A stretch of 64,000 nt of DNA from an uncultured Cohaesibacter sp. GTDB taxonomy: Bacteria > Pseudomonadota > Alphaproteobacteria > Rhizobiales > Cohaesibacteraceae. Position numbers and translations under genes: made by a program. Below are positions 26,402-34,952 of this stretch, one piece after another. The stretch is from contig NZ_OY781091.1 of NCBI RefSeq assembly GCF_963676275.1, forward strand, positions 4,204,501-4,268,500. The letters run 5' to 3'. The notes below the pieces were generated by a model, which worked only from the letters and a program-made list of their open reading frames with translations, searched no databases and had not been told where the DNA came from. Numbering within the stretch: the first letter of the stretch is position 1; each line of letters opens with the position of its first letter.

Positions 26402-27442
26402 CTATGATTTGGAGGGCGTGGAAGCGCGGCGCGCCTTTGTCCTGTCCAGCCCCAGCGCATGTTCGCGGAAAATAACGAATATCCCCGCACCAATCACGAC
26501 TACAGCACCAATCAGAACCTGAGGCAATGGCACATCCGAAAAAAGCAGATAGCCAAACAGAATCGCCCAGATCATGCTGGTATAGTCAAAGGGTGCAATG
26601 GTGGAGGCATCGGCATAGCGATAGCTCTGGGTCATCAGAATCTGCCCCACGCCGCCAGTAAGGCCAACCACCAGCAGCAACGCCAGCGTCTTCCAGCCCG
26701 GCATCACCCATGCCCATTCGGTCCAGACAAGACCAACGGGGAAGGACAACAGCGCCAGCACGGTACCCGCACCATGGAACCAGATGACAATCGTCGAGGT
26801 GCGCTCGGTTTCGCACAATTTGCGCACGAAGATCATGGCCAGCCCGCCGAGAAAGGCGGAAGTCGCCGCGCACATGGAACCCAGAAAGGCACTGTCATCC
26901 ATACTGCCCGAGCCAAGATGCGGCGACAGGATGATGATGATACCGACAAAGCCGATCCCGACCGCACTCCAGCGATAGATCTTGACCGACTCCTTCAGAA
27001 TGAAGAAGGCAAGAACCACCACGAAAAGCGGCGAGGCAAAGCCGATCGCCGTGGCATCGGGAAGCGGCAGCAGTGCATAGGAGGTAAAGGAAAACATCAT
27101 CGAGATGATGCCAATCCCGGACCGACCGATATGGCCAAGAGGATGGCGGGTCTTGAAGGCATTGCGCAGCTCGCCGCGCATGGCGACCATCAGCAACACC
27201 GGCCACAGGCCTATGAAATTGCGCACAAAGACGATCTCGCCAACCGGCACGCTTTCCGAAGCGATCTTCAAGGTCACGGTCATGATGGAGAAGACCAGCG
27301 TTGACGCCAGCTTCAGACTGATCCCGAGCACAGGAGCAGCTTCGCGCAGTCCGCTGGAGGGCTCATTCACAATCCCGGCATCCTGAGAATCTGCCGAAGG
27401 CTCGGCCTCTCCCTTTGCCCGCTTTTTCTTAAACAGCGCCAT
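26402..27442 (-). CDS. EamA/DMT-family membrane transporter
   Basis: The 346-residue protein has about ten membrane helices in two EamA repeats (about 50-180 and 195-325), preceded by a charged cytosolic N-terminus (ALFKKKRAKGEAEPS) of about 45 residues. The drug/metabolite superfamily includes exporters of amino acids, nucleosides and other metabolites; sequence alone does not show the substrate. The ATG at 27442 has GGAGCAGGG upstream; the longer frame to 27532 is not needed. The second repeat keeps the QSYRYADASTIAPFDYTSMI stretch typical of S-adenosylmethionine/threonine-type exporters. Confidence 0.85.
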   Translation of the reverse strand: MALFKKKRAKGEAEPSADSQDAGIVNEPSSGLREAAPVLGISLKLASTLVFSIMTVTLKIASESVPVGEIVFVRNFIGLWPVLLMVAMRGELRNAFKTRHPLGHIGRSGIGIISMMFSFTSYALLPLPDATAIGFASPLFVVVLAFFILKESVKIYRWSAVGIGFVGIIIILSPHLGSGSMDDSAFLGSMCAATSAFLGGLAMIFVRKLCETERTSTIVIWFHGAGTVLALLSFPVGLVWTEWAWVMPGWKTLALLLVVGLTGGVGQILMTQSYRYADASTIAPFDYTSMIWAILFGYLLFSDVPLPQVLIGAVVVIGAGIFVIFREHALGLDRTKARRASTPSKS

Positions 27443-27829
27443 CGCCCTGCTCCATTCGTCCGTTTCGCGCAAAATTGCCTGATCACGCTCCCCACCTCCC
27501 ACATCAACGGGCACGGCCGGAGATTGCAACAACGGCCGAAACTTTGAGAGGGAAAAGAGGGATCAGGATTGAACGGCACATTTGATCCGTCACCCTATCC
27601 TGACAAGCAAATCTGGCGAAATTGATGATTGGCGACATCGATACCTTGGCATTGATGGCACCTGTTGACTGGCAGATCCGGTTTTGGCACGCCCCGAACC
27701 GGATTGAGGGCGATTAATACTCTGCTTCTTGCGCTATTCAAGCTTTTTTCCCGCTCGCGCACGCATTTCCACGCATCTCGATCTGTCGGCAAACAGACCG
27801 GGCGCCTCTCGCAGCCATGCACAAGAGAC
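27443..27829. other. Intergenic region between EamA and hom
   Basis: No gene supported. A perfect 8-bp inverted repeat ATCCGGTT (27676-27683) / AACCGGAT (27697-27704) with a 13-base loop is present, function unknown. The part near 27450-27600 should carry the EamA promoter. Confidence 0.4.
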
Positions 27830-27863
27830 AAAAAGGGCCACCTCCAAAGAGGCAGCCCTTTCC
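27830..27863 (-). terminator. Rho-independent terminator of hom
   Basis: On the - strand, AAAGGGC ... GCCCTTT encloses an inner CCTC-TTTG-GAGG stem and is followed by TTTTTG. It begins about 22 bases after the hom stop. Confidence 0.85.
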
Positions 27864-27884
27864 CGCAAATCAGAGAAGAATATC

Positions 27885-29213
27885 CTAAACGCCGCTGGCA
27901 ATCCGGATGACCTGAGGGGCTGCCACGATGTGACCGTCCTTGTTGATCGCTTCGATCGCCTTGCCGATTCTCTCTTCCGTGGTTTCATAGGTGATCAGGA
28001 TAATATCCTGGCTCTTGTCCAGACCAGCCGCAACATCGTCAGTCTTGAAACGGGACTTTTTCTTGTGCTGGACAATGCTTTCAAGCGAGATTTCCTGCTC
28101 GGCCATTCTGGTCGCAATCGAGGCAAAAACGCCATGCATGTCATTCACGCGCAGGCGGATATAGTAGCCACCTTCATGGGCATGAATTTCCGACTGAGAG
28201 AAAGGTTCCAGACTGTCGGCAGGCCGCCCCAGCGGCTTGATTGCAAGCCCGCGCGCCAAGTCGACAATATCGGCGATGACCGCAGAAGCGGTGGCGTCTC
28301 CCCCGGCGCCGGGACCGGCCAGCGTGATAGAGCCGATGGCGTCGCCATCGATCACCACAGCGTTGGTAACACCGGATATCTGCGCGATGGATGAGGTCTT
28401 TGGCACCAGCGTGGGATGAACCCGCTGTTCAATCCCGGTCGCCGTGCGCTTGGCAACGCCAAGCAGCTTGATGCGATAACCCAGTTCGTCGGCCGCCGCG
28501 ATATCCGCCGGAGAAATGCTGGTAATGCCTTCAATCAGAATGGACTCGCTGTCGATTTCGGTGCCAAAGGCAAGGCTGGTCAGAATGGTCAGCTTGTGCG
28601 CGGTATCAAAGCCCTCGACATCAAAGGTCGGGTCAGCTTCGGCATAGCCTAGCCGCTGCGCATCCTTGAGACACTCCGAAAATGACAGGCCGTCATCTTC
28701 CATCCGCGTCAGGATATAGTTGCAGGTGCCGTTCAGAATGCCATAGATGCGGCTGATCGCATTGGCGGTCATGCTTTCACGCACAGCCTTGATCGCCGGG
28801 ATACCGCCGGCGACGGCAGCTTCGAAATTGAGCGCCACATCCTGCTCTTCGGCAAGCCGCGCCAGACTGTTGCCATGCTTGGCAATCAGCGCCTTGTTTG
28901 CGGTGACAACATGCTTGCCTGCCCGAAGTGCGGCAAAGACAGCCTCTTCAGCAGGCCCGCTATCACCGCCGATCAGTTCGACAAAAACGTCGATATCATC
29001 GCTTTGTGCCAGGGCGACGGGATCGTCATACCATTTGAACCCGGACAAATCGATGCCCCGATCCTTATCCCGGCTGCGCGCTGAAATGGCACGAACCTCA
29101 ACAGAATGTCCGGCAATGTCGGTTAGCTTCGATTGCATTAAAACAAGCCGCTTAAGGGTTGAGATGCCGACTGTACCAAGGCCCGCAAGGCCGATTTTAA
29201 AGGTGTAGCTCAT
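27885..29213 (-). CDS. hom: Homoserine dehydrogenase
   Basis: The enzyme reduces aspartate semialdehyde to homoserine for threonine and methionine synthesis. This 442-residue form is the monofunctional, ACT-containing type: NAD(P)-binding GLAGLGTVG at 8-16, the catalytic Lys in VVTANKALIAKHG near 105, the signature YAEADPTFDVEGFDTAHKL near 205, and a C-terminal ACT domain from about 350 for feedback inhibition, probably by threonine. The ATG at 29213 gives the family start; an upstream in-frame TTG at 29249 is possible, and neither has a strong ribosome site. It appears to be a single-gene unit with its own terminator. Confidence 0.92.
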   Translation of the reverse strand: MSYTFKIGLAGLGTVGISTLKRLVLMQSKLTDIAGHSVEVRAISARSRDKDRGIDLSGFKWYDDPVALAQSDDIDVFVELIGGDSGPAEEAVFAALRAGKHVVTANKALIAKHGNSLARLAEEQDVALNFEAAVAGGIPAIKAVRESMTANAISRIYGILNGTCNYILTRMEDDGLSFSECLKDAQRLGYAEADPTFDVEGFDTAHKLTILTSLAFGTEIDSESILIEGITSISPADIAAADELGYRIKLLGVAKRTATGIEQRVHPTLVPKTSSIAQISGVTNAVVIDGDAIGSITLAGPGAGGDATASAVIADIVDLARGLAIKPLGRPADSLEPFSQSEIHAHEGGYYIRLRVNDMHGVFASIATRMAEQEISLESIVQHKKKSRFKTDDVAAGLDKSQDIILITYETTEERIGKAIEAINKDGHIVAAPQVIRIASGV

Positions 29214-29504
29214 AAATTTGGATGCCCGCTTATCGCTGTTCGCGTTCAAACAGCCTTATAGTCTGATGCGATTTTTCACGCTAATGAATATGGAACAAGT
29301 GGAATATTCTCAAGACAGCTCTTTCCAATTTTGATCAAGATATAAAAAAAATCGCGTCCGAAGCCGAAATCCTGAAGAGATTCCCAAAGAGCGCCCCCTT
29401 TCCGCTCGCTTGCCTTCAGCATTCCATGGGCCGAAAGGCATCTTTTTCCACAATGCAGCGACAACAGCGAAATCCGGTTTGGCAAGCACAAGCGGCATCA
29501 GGCC

Positions 29505-29987
29505 TCAAAAGCTTTCCCGAACCTTGAAATGGACATGCTGCTGAGGGGTGTCTTCAGCATGGGAATGCTGCTGCACATCCTCGTCAACAGGGGTCAGGGA
29601 TGCGGCCCCATGCTTGATGCCGCGTTCCATGAACAGGGCCTGCGCATAGTCATTCACCTGCTCTACCGCCCCCCGCAAGATGGTGACGTCAAAGGCGTGA
29701 TCATGATCAATCGGCAAACTGGTTGAAAAGAGCACCTGCCCATGCCGGTCGTGACGACCGCGCTGGAGCTTTTTCTCAAGCCCGACAACAGAATGATCCA
29801 CCGTGCAGGAAACAACCGCGAGGCAATTGGCAGTCGGCTCTTCGGCTGGCATGGCGGCAAGGCCCCTGCGAATAAGATCCCTGATCGCCTCAGAGCGGTT
29901 CGACGCCCCGGAACGGGCAATGAACCGGTCCAGAACCTCGGTCAATTCAGCATCCAGAGTTATGGTTGTCCGCGTCATATTATTCAT
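29505..29987 (-). CDS. nikR: NikR-like nickel-responsive regulator with altered metal site
   Basis: This 160-residue ribbon-helix-helix protein aligns without gaps with E. coli NikR by eye. The DNA-binding strand TRTTITLD keeps the R-x-T-x-T contacts, followed by SNRSEAIRDLIRRGL, and the ACT-like domain follows. Of the four high-affinity nickel ligands (H76, H87, H89, C95 in E. coli), only the first is kept (H79); the others are S90, P92 and A98. Nearby D94-H95-D96-H97 and a His-rich tail (141-153) may replace them. It is divergent from nikKMLQ, which carries a canonical NikR box. The ATG at 29978 is an alternative start. Confidence 0.85.
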   Translation of the reverse strand: MNNMTRTTITLDAELTEVLDRFIARSGASNRSEAIRDLIRRGLAAMPAEEPTANCLAVVSCTVDHSVVGLEKKLQRGRHDRHGQVLFSTSLPIDHDHAFDVTILRGAVEQVNDYAQALFMERGIKHGAASLTPVDEDVQQHSHAEDTPQQHVHFKVRESF

Positions 29988-30200
29988 GCGTGCCCCGATT
30001 CTTTCTTCAGATCTCGAATCCGTTCCGTCCCGAGCGATAATCAAGCGTGAGCCCTGCAATAAAGGCACACTCGGTGCTTTTTGTAAAACCCTCGAAATAG
30101 GTGATTTTCACGAGTTTGAAATCGGATATTTGCGATCCGACCGGCAATTTCATCATATCCGTCCAAAAAGCAGGGACCATGACTTGCGCCGTCGTCGAGA

Positions 30201-30228
30201 GTATGATTTTTTATACAGCAAATCATAC
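30201..30228. promoter_or_regulatory. NikR operator
   Basis: A perfect GTATGA-N16-TCATAC, identical to the half-sites and spacing of the E. coli nik operator. It ends 16 bases before the nikK ATG, so bound NikR would block nikKMLQ transcription or translation initiation. Confidence 0.9.
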
Positions 30229-30243
30229 TGACAGGATTTTCCC

Positions 30244-31017
30244 ATGCGACATGTTCCCCTCTCCTTGCCCGCTTTTGCCCTCTGTGCCTTTCTTGCCAGC
30301 CCAGCGCTGGCTCATTTTCAGGAAATCATCCCCTCGGCAGACATTCTCCCAGACGGGGGCGATGTGAAGATCGATCTCGTCTTCACCCACCCCTTCGAGG
30401 GCGGCCCGGTGATGGAAATGCAAAAGCCTGCGCAAATGGGCGTGTTCAAGGATGGCTCCGTAACGGACCTGTTGCCGCAGTTGAAGGAAACGCCCATTGA
30501 TGGCAAGGCGGCATGGAGCCTTGATACCAGTCTGGACGAACCGGGCGCCTCGATCTTCTTTGTCGAGCCCCAGCCCTATTGGGAACCGGCGGAAGGCAAA
30601 TATATCGTCCATTATGCCAAGGTGATCGTTGACAGTTACGCCTCGGGCGAAGGCTGGGACGAGCTTGTCGGCTTGCCCGTCGAGATTCAGCCCCTGACCC
30701 GCCCGACCGGCATTTGGACTGGCAACCTTTTCTCCGGCGTGGTGCTCAAGGGCGGCGAACCAGTCCCATTTGCAGAAATCGAGGTTGAGTTTGTCAATGA
30801 TGGTTCTATAACTGCGCCCAACGATGCTTTCATCACGCAAGTGATCAAGGCCGATGCAAACGGAACCTTCACCTATGCGATGCCGCGCGCAGGCTGGTGG
30901 GGCTTTGCCGCTCTCATTGAGGGAGACACGCCCATGACATCGCCGCAAGGCAAGCAAGTGCCCGTCGAGCAGGGTGCCTTAATCTGGGTCAAAACAACCG
31001 ATATGAGCGGGAAATAG
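30244..31017 (+). CDS. nikK: Periplasmic nickel ECF accessory protein (NikK, DUF4198)
   Basis: The 257-residue secreted protein has a signal peptide cleaved after ASPALA, so the mature chain begins HFQEI. The rest is a beta-sandwich DUF4198 protein, associated with nickel/cobalt ECF importers as the NikK component. An N-terminal His after cleavage would suit metal binding. It is the first gene of nikK-nikM-nikL-nikQ, all on one strand with overlaps or short gaps, under the NikR box. No exact role is established from sequence; capture and hand-over of Ni in the periplasm is the usual proposal. Confidence 0.8.
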   Translation: MRHVPLSLPAFALCAFLASPALAHFQEIIPSADILPDGGDVKIDLVFTHPFEGGPVMEMQKPAQMGVFKDGSVTDLLPQLKETPIDGKAAWSLDTSLDEPGASIFFVEPQPYWEPAEGKYIVHYAKVIVDSYASGEGWDELVGLPVEIQPLTRPTGIWTGNLFSGVVLKGGEPVPFAEIEVEFVNDGSITAPNDAFITQVIKADANGTFTYAMPRAGWWGFAALIEGDTPMTSPQGKQVPVEQGALIWVKTTDMSGK

Positions 31018-31023
31018 GCGAGA

Positions 31024-31647
31024 ATGGCACATATCCCTGACGGCATACTCAGTGCCCCCGTGCTGATCGGCGGGGCCACTGTGGCAATCGCAGGTGTAGC
31101 GATGGGGTTACGCAGCCTGAATGACCGCGCCATTCCACGCGCGGCCATCTTGTCTGCGGCCTTTTTCACCGCGTCGCTGATCTCCGTGCCCGTCGGCCCT
31201 TCCAGTGTACATCTCCTCCTGTCCGGCCTGATGGGCATCATGCTTGGATATGCGATTTTTCCGGCTGTCGCGGTTGCCCTGCTGTTACAGGCATTGCTAT
31301 TCGGCTTCGGAGGTCTGACGACCCTTGGCGTCAATCTGGTCAATATCGCCCTGCCGGGCTTCCTGCTTGCCCTATTGATCGGCCCGATCATGCGCTCAGC
31401 GCAATCAGCGGCCATGCGAACCACACTGTCCGCCCTCATTGGTGGCCTGTCGGTCATGGGGACCGGGGGCCTCGTTGCCCTGTCGCTGGCCCTGTCCGCA
31501 CCGGAATATACTCCCGTTGCCAGCATTCTCATTGCCACCTATCTGCCGCTTGCAATCGCGGAAGCCTTTGTGACCGCCGCCGTGGTCACTTTCCTCTCCC
31601 GTGTCCAGCCCGATGCTCTGGAACTCTCGGCCGGAGCTGCCAGCTGA
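31024..31647 (+). CDS. nikM: Nickel ECF transporter S component (NikM/CbiM family)
   Basis: This 207-residue membrane protein has about six or seven helices. It starts MAHIPDGILS, the NikM/CbiM metal-binding N-terminus. Most family members read MHIPDG, with His2 a ligand; here an Ala is inserted, but removal of the initiator Met (favoured by Ala) would bring His back to position 2. It is the metal-selective subunit. The stop overlaps the nikL ATG by one base (TGATG), so translation is coupled. Confidence 0.88.
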   Translation: MAHIPDGILSAPVLIGGATVAIAGVAMGLRSLNDRAIPRAAILSAAFFTASLISVPVGPSSVHLLLSGLMGIMLGYAIFPAVAVALLLQALLFGFGGLTTLGVNLVNIALPGFLLALLIGPIMRSAQSAAMRTTLSALIGGLSVMGTGGLVALSLALSAPEYTPVASILIATYLPLAIAEAFVTAAVVTFLSRVQPDALELSAGAAS

Positions 31648-32246
31648 TGATCCGCCTCTTTCTGATCGCCGTTACCGCCCTTGCGCTCTTTGCCAACCCG
31701 GCAGCAGCCCACAAGCTGAAAGTCTTCGCCGCAACAAAAGGCGAAGAGGTAACAGGCTACGCCTTTTTCATCGGCGGTGGCAGGGCGCAGGGCACCAGCT
31801 GGACAGCGAAAAACGCCGCCGGATCTGTGCTGGCCGAAGGCACCACGGATGATCAGGGGCAATATGCCTTTGCTCCGCCTTCCCCCGTGCAATCGGACAT
31901 CACGATCACCGTCAACACCCATGAGGGACATATCGCTTCCACCACCATTCCGGCCAGCCGGTTCGGCGGAACCGAGCCCACGCTCCGCGCGCAATCAGCA
32001 GCACACACCGCCGCCCGAACATCACCGGCAGGTTCGCCAGCAGAAACCCCGTCTTCCGGACAGCCAATCTTTGCCGCCCCGGACCTTCAGCCGATGATCG
32101 AGGCCGCGGTGCAAAGGCAGGTGGAACCTCTGCTTGAGCGGATCGAACAAATGGACAGCCGCATGCGCTTTACCGATATCCTTTCGGGCATTTTCCTGAT
32201 CATCGGCCTTGCGGGCATCGGCCTATGGGCGCGATCTCGCCGATGA
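31647..32246 (+). CDS. nikL: Nickel ECF auxiliary component (NikL)
   Basis: The 199-residue protein has a signal peptide cleaved after PAAA, giving a mature start HKLKVFA, a periplasmic beta-sandwich, a Pro/Ser/Thr-rich linker with a helical stretch (about 145-168), and one C-terminal membrane helix (about 172-192) ending in basic residues. This is the known plan of NikL, which supports NikM in nikKMLQO-type importers in place of NikN. It overlaps both neighbours (TGATG with nikM, ATGA with nikQ). Confidence 0.8.
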   Translation: MIRLFLIAVTALALFANPAAAHKLKVFAATKGEEVTGYAFFIGGGRAQGTSWTAKNAAGSVLAEGTTDDQGQYAFAPPSPVQSDITITVNTHEGHIASTTIPASRFGGTEPTLRAQSAAHTAARTSPAGSPAETPSSGQPIFAAPDLQPMIEAAVQRQVEPLLERIEQMDSRMRFTDILSGIFLIIGLAGIGLWARSRR

Positions 32247-32977
32247 GTGCCAGCCTGTTGCCAACAGACCTGCGGATAAGACTGGTCGTCACGCTCCTCA
32301 TTGTTTGCATTTTCTCCCAATTGCAAAATCTCGCGGTGGCATTGGCCGCCTGCATTGGCTGCCTGCTGCTGGCCTTGCTGGAACATGTCGAGCGCGATCT
32401 GTGGCGGCGGCTGCTTCATATGGAAGCCTTCGTCCTGTTGATTTTCTGCACCATGCCCTTTGTCATGCCCGGCACAGGCCTGTTCAGCATCGGCCCCTTG
32501 CAGGCCAGTCTGGAAGGGGTGATCCGCGCCGCCCTGATTGGTTGCAAAATCTCGGCATCGGTGCTGCTCTTGATGATTTTTCTCGGCTCGGTCGAACCGA
32601 TCCGGCTGGGCGCAGCACTCCATGCCCTGCATATTCCCGAAACGCTGGTGCGCCTGTTCGTCATGACGGTGCGCTATGTGTCGGTCATTCGCATGGAAGC
32701 GGCTCGCTTGCGCAAGGCCATGCAGGCGCGCGCCTTTCGCCCGACAACCAACCGCCACACATGGACCAGCTACAGCTATCTGATTGGCATGCTGCTTGTG
32801 CGTTCTCTTGATCGCGCTCACAGGGTGGAAAATGCCATGCTGTGCCGTGGCTATTGTGGCCGTTATCCCTATGCCGAATTGTCTCCGCCACGCGCCCTTG
32901 ACTGGCTCTCCTGCTTTGCCCTTCTGGTGATCGCCTGCGGCCTGTTGCTCTTCGACAGGTTCCCGATCTGGGGCTAA
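32243..32977 (+). CDS. nikQ: Nickel ECF transmembrane T component (NikQ/CbiQ family)
   Basis: The 244-residue membrane protein has the ECF T-component coupling helices with Ala-Arg-Gly-type motifs: near MEAARLRKAMQARAF and near ENAMLCRGYCG, which dock into the ATPase subunits. The ATG at 32243 overlaps the nikL stop; the longer frame from 32225 is unlikely. In complete operons nikO (the ATPase) follows. Here the stop codon overlaps the stop of the convergent epimerase gene, so there is no room for nikO at this locus. Confidence 0.85.
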   Translation: MSASLLPTDLRIRLVVTLLIVCIFSQLQNLAVALAACIGCLLLALLEHVERDLWRRLLHMEAFVLLIFCTMPFVMPGTGLFSIGPLQASLEGVIRAALIGCKISASVLLLMIFLGSVEPIRLGAALHALHIPETLVRLFVMTVRYVSVIRMEAARLRKAMQARAFRPTTNRHTWTSYSYLIGMLLVRSLDRAHRVENAMLCRGYCGRYPYAELSPPRALDWLSCFALLVIACGLLLFDRFPIWG

Positions 32978-33876
32978 CGAGCGCCAATTTTCGGCTCCAA
33001 ACGCATATGACCGGCAAGGCTTTCGGCAGGCCGTAGCATGCGCAATCCGCCCCCATCCGGCCAATGATGAGCATCCACCGAATGTGACATCGGCTCAAAG
33101 CAGAAAAAATCCCGCCTGTAGCCCGGATCGAAGGACCGGTCCGAGACAAAGATCTGATAGCGCCCGAACAATTCGCTGGCCCTTATGCGAAGCGTCAGAT
33201 CATCCTCGGGCCAGACGATTTCCGCCTCACCGGTCCAGCCTTCAAAGCCATTATTCACCCAGCAGGCAGGCAAAGGTCTCGCCCTGTTGAAATCAAGCGC
33301 CTCGCTCAGAGCAGACCGCTCCGCAGGCAACATCTGCTCGTCTTCGGTCCAATAGTCAGAGGCCGGAGCATATAATGTGGTTGTCGGGGTGAGCGGGAAA
33401 AAGGGATGCCAGCCAAGCCCGAAGGGCAACGTCGACGCCCCCCGGTTGGTAACCTCAAGCGAGAGGGAAAGACCTCGCTCATCCAGAGCGATTTCCTGTC
33501 TCGCCCGATAGGCATAAGGCGAGATGGCATCCGCCTCCTTCTCAAAGGAGAGCATGCAGCATTGCTTGGATGAATGCTCAAGCTGCCATTGTCCCAACCA
33601 GCCGTCGCCATGCAGATAGAAGGGATCATTCCCCGTATTGGGCAGAAGGCAATAATCCCTGCCCTCAACCGAGAAACGGTTGCCGCGAACGCGATTGCCA
33701 AAGGGCACCAGAGGAAAGCAGCCTGAAAGGCTGGCGCCATCCCTGCCCGCCTCGCCCCTTGACTGCAAAAGCGGCAAAACGCGCCCCTGATGACGCATCC
33801 GGAAAGACCAGATCGCGCCACCAAGAGGGGAAACCACAACAGAAAAGGGGCCATTTTCAAGTGTAATCAGCGCCAT
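32974..33876 (-). CDS. Aldose 1-epimerase family protein
   Basis: The 300-residue galactose-mutarotase-fold protein has GCFPLVPFGNRVRGNRF near 53, the probable catalytic His in LHGDGW near 87, and GLGWHPFFPL near 152 with the second His. It should interconvert sugar anomers in the cytosol. It is the last gene of the - strand operon with the DUF5107 protein and the arabinose-type transporter, and probably equilibrates the imported sugar. The ATG at 33876 has a G-rich ribosome site upstream. Its stop codon overlaps that of nikQ by three bases, an abrupt junction. Confidence 0.85.
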   Translation of the reverse strand: MALITLENGPFSVVVSPLGGAIWSFRMRHQGRVLPLLQSRGEAGRDGASLSGCFPLVPFGNRVRGNRFSVEGRDYCLLPNTGNDPFYLHGDGWLGQWQLEHSSKQCCMLSFEKEADAISPYAYRARQEIALDERGLSLSLEVTNRGASTLPFGLGWHPFFPLTPTTTLYAPASDYWTEDEQMLPAERSALSEALDFNRARPLPACWVNNGFEGWTGEAEIVWPEDDLTLRIRASELFGRYQIFVSDRSFDPGYRRDFFCFEPMSHSVDAHHWPDGGGLRMLRPAESLAGHMRLEPKIGAR

Positions 33877-33939
33877 ATCATTGCCCCCGCAACCTGAGAC
33901 TGGCAAACGGAGGCCATCTGCCACCATTTGCCATTTTGA

Positions 33940-34938
33940 CTATTGCCGGTTTTGCTGGAACTCGGCAAAGACCACAGCGAGGATCAGCAGCGAGCCCTTG
34001 GCCAGCAGCTGATAGAAGGTCGGGACCGAGGTCAGGATCATGCCATTATTCAGAATACCGATCACCGCAACACCGAGCAGCGCACCGACAACGCTGCCCT
34101 TGCCGCCATTCATGGCGCAGCCGCCAAGGAAGGCCGCCGTGATCGCTTCCAGCTCAAGCCCCTGCGAGCCGGAAATCGGCTGTCCCGATCCGGTTCTTGC
34201 TGCCAGCAGAATGCCGCCGATACCGGCAACCGCACCACTCATCACAAACGTGCCAACGCTGTAGCGGTTGAGATTGATACCGGCAAACCGTGCCACGATC
34301 GGGTTGCCCCCGATGGCATAGAAATTCCGTCCGACAATGGATTTCGCAAGGAAGATGTGAAAGACGATCGCCGTGATGATCAACACCCAGATCGGCAGCG
34401 GAATACCCATGAAACGGCCAATACCGATCATGCGGAAAGTGTCATTGAAAATCGAGATCGACTGACCATCGGAGATGATGAAGGCTACCCCGCGAAAAAT
34501 CGCCATGGTGCCCAGCGTCACGATGATATGATTGACGCGGCCATAGGTTATGATCGTTCCATTGAACAGTCCGGCCAGAGCCCCCACCAGAATGCCAAAG
34601 CCGATACCGACCAGAGCGGAATCCGTGACCTGAATGGCGGTGGCAGTGGCCACCGTCGTCAGCCCGACGATGGAGCCAACCGAAATATCCATGCGGCCGG
34701 AAATGACCACCGCCGTCTGGGAAATGGCCAGCACCCCCAGAATGGCAATCCCCATGCCGATATTGAGAATATTGCGCATGGAGAAGAAGACATCCCCGCG
34801 CAAGGAGCCGAACAGGACAATCAGAACCAGCAGAGCCAGTATCAGGCTCAAATTGTGAATGCCAATGCGCCCCGCGGTTGCTTCATAAAAAGTCTCACGC
34901 GCATTTGCGCTGCTCGTATTCAGTGTTTCATCAGACAT
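33940..34938 (-). CDS. Sugar ABC transporter permease (RbsC/AraH family)
   Basis: The 332-residue protein has about ten membrane helices and the CUT2 permease hallmarks: VISGRMDISVGSIVGL near 80, NHIIVTLGTM near 130, YAIGGNPIVARFAGI near 208 and the EAITAAFLGGCAMNGGKGSV stretch near 260. It forms the channel of a monosaccharide importer with the ATPase and binding protein encoded upstream. The ATG at 34938 has GAGGAAG at good spacing and lies within the end of the ATPase gene region, close to its stop at 34953. Confidence 0.88.
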   Translation of the reverse strand: MSDETLNTSSANARETFYEATAGRIGIHNLSLILALLVLIVLFGSLRGDVFFSMRNILNIGMGIAILGVLAISQTAVVISGRMDISVGSIVGLTTVATATAIQVTDSALVGIGFGILVGALAGLFNGTIITYGRVNHIIVTLGTMAIFRGVAFIISDGQSISIFNDTFRMIGIGRFMGIPLPIWVLIITAIVFHIFLAKSIVGRNFYAIGGNPIVARFAGINLNRYSVGTFVMSGAVAGIGGILLAARTGSGQPISGSQGLELEAITAAFLGGCAMNGGKGSVVGALLGVAVIGILNNGMILTSVPTFYQLLAKGSLLILAVVFAEFQQNRQ

Positions 34939-34952
34939 TGTCAACTTCCTCT

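Noticed and set aside
27676-27704. Terminator between EamA and hom
   Set aside because: The 8-bp inverted repeat has no U-run on either strand and lies far from any stop codon; the real hom terminator is at 27830-27863.
30060-30200. Cobalamin or NiCo riboswitch before the nickel operon
   Set aside because: No recognisable conserved core or large folded leader; control is explained by the NikR box.
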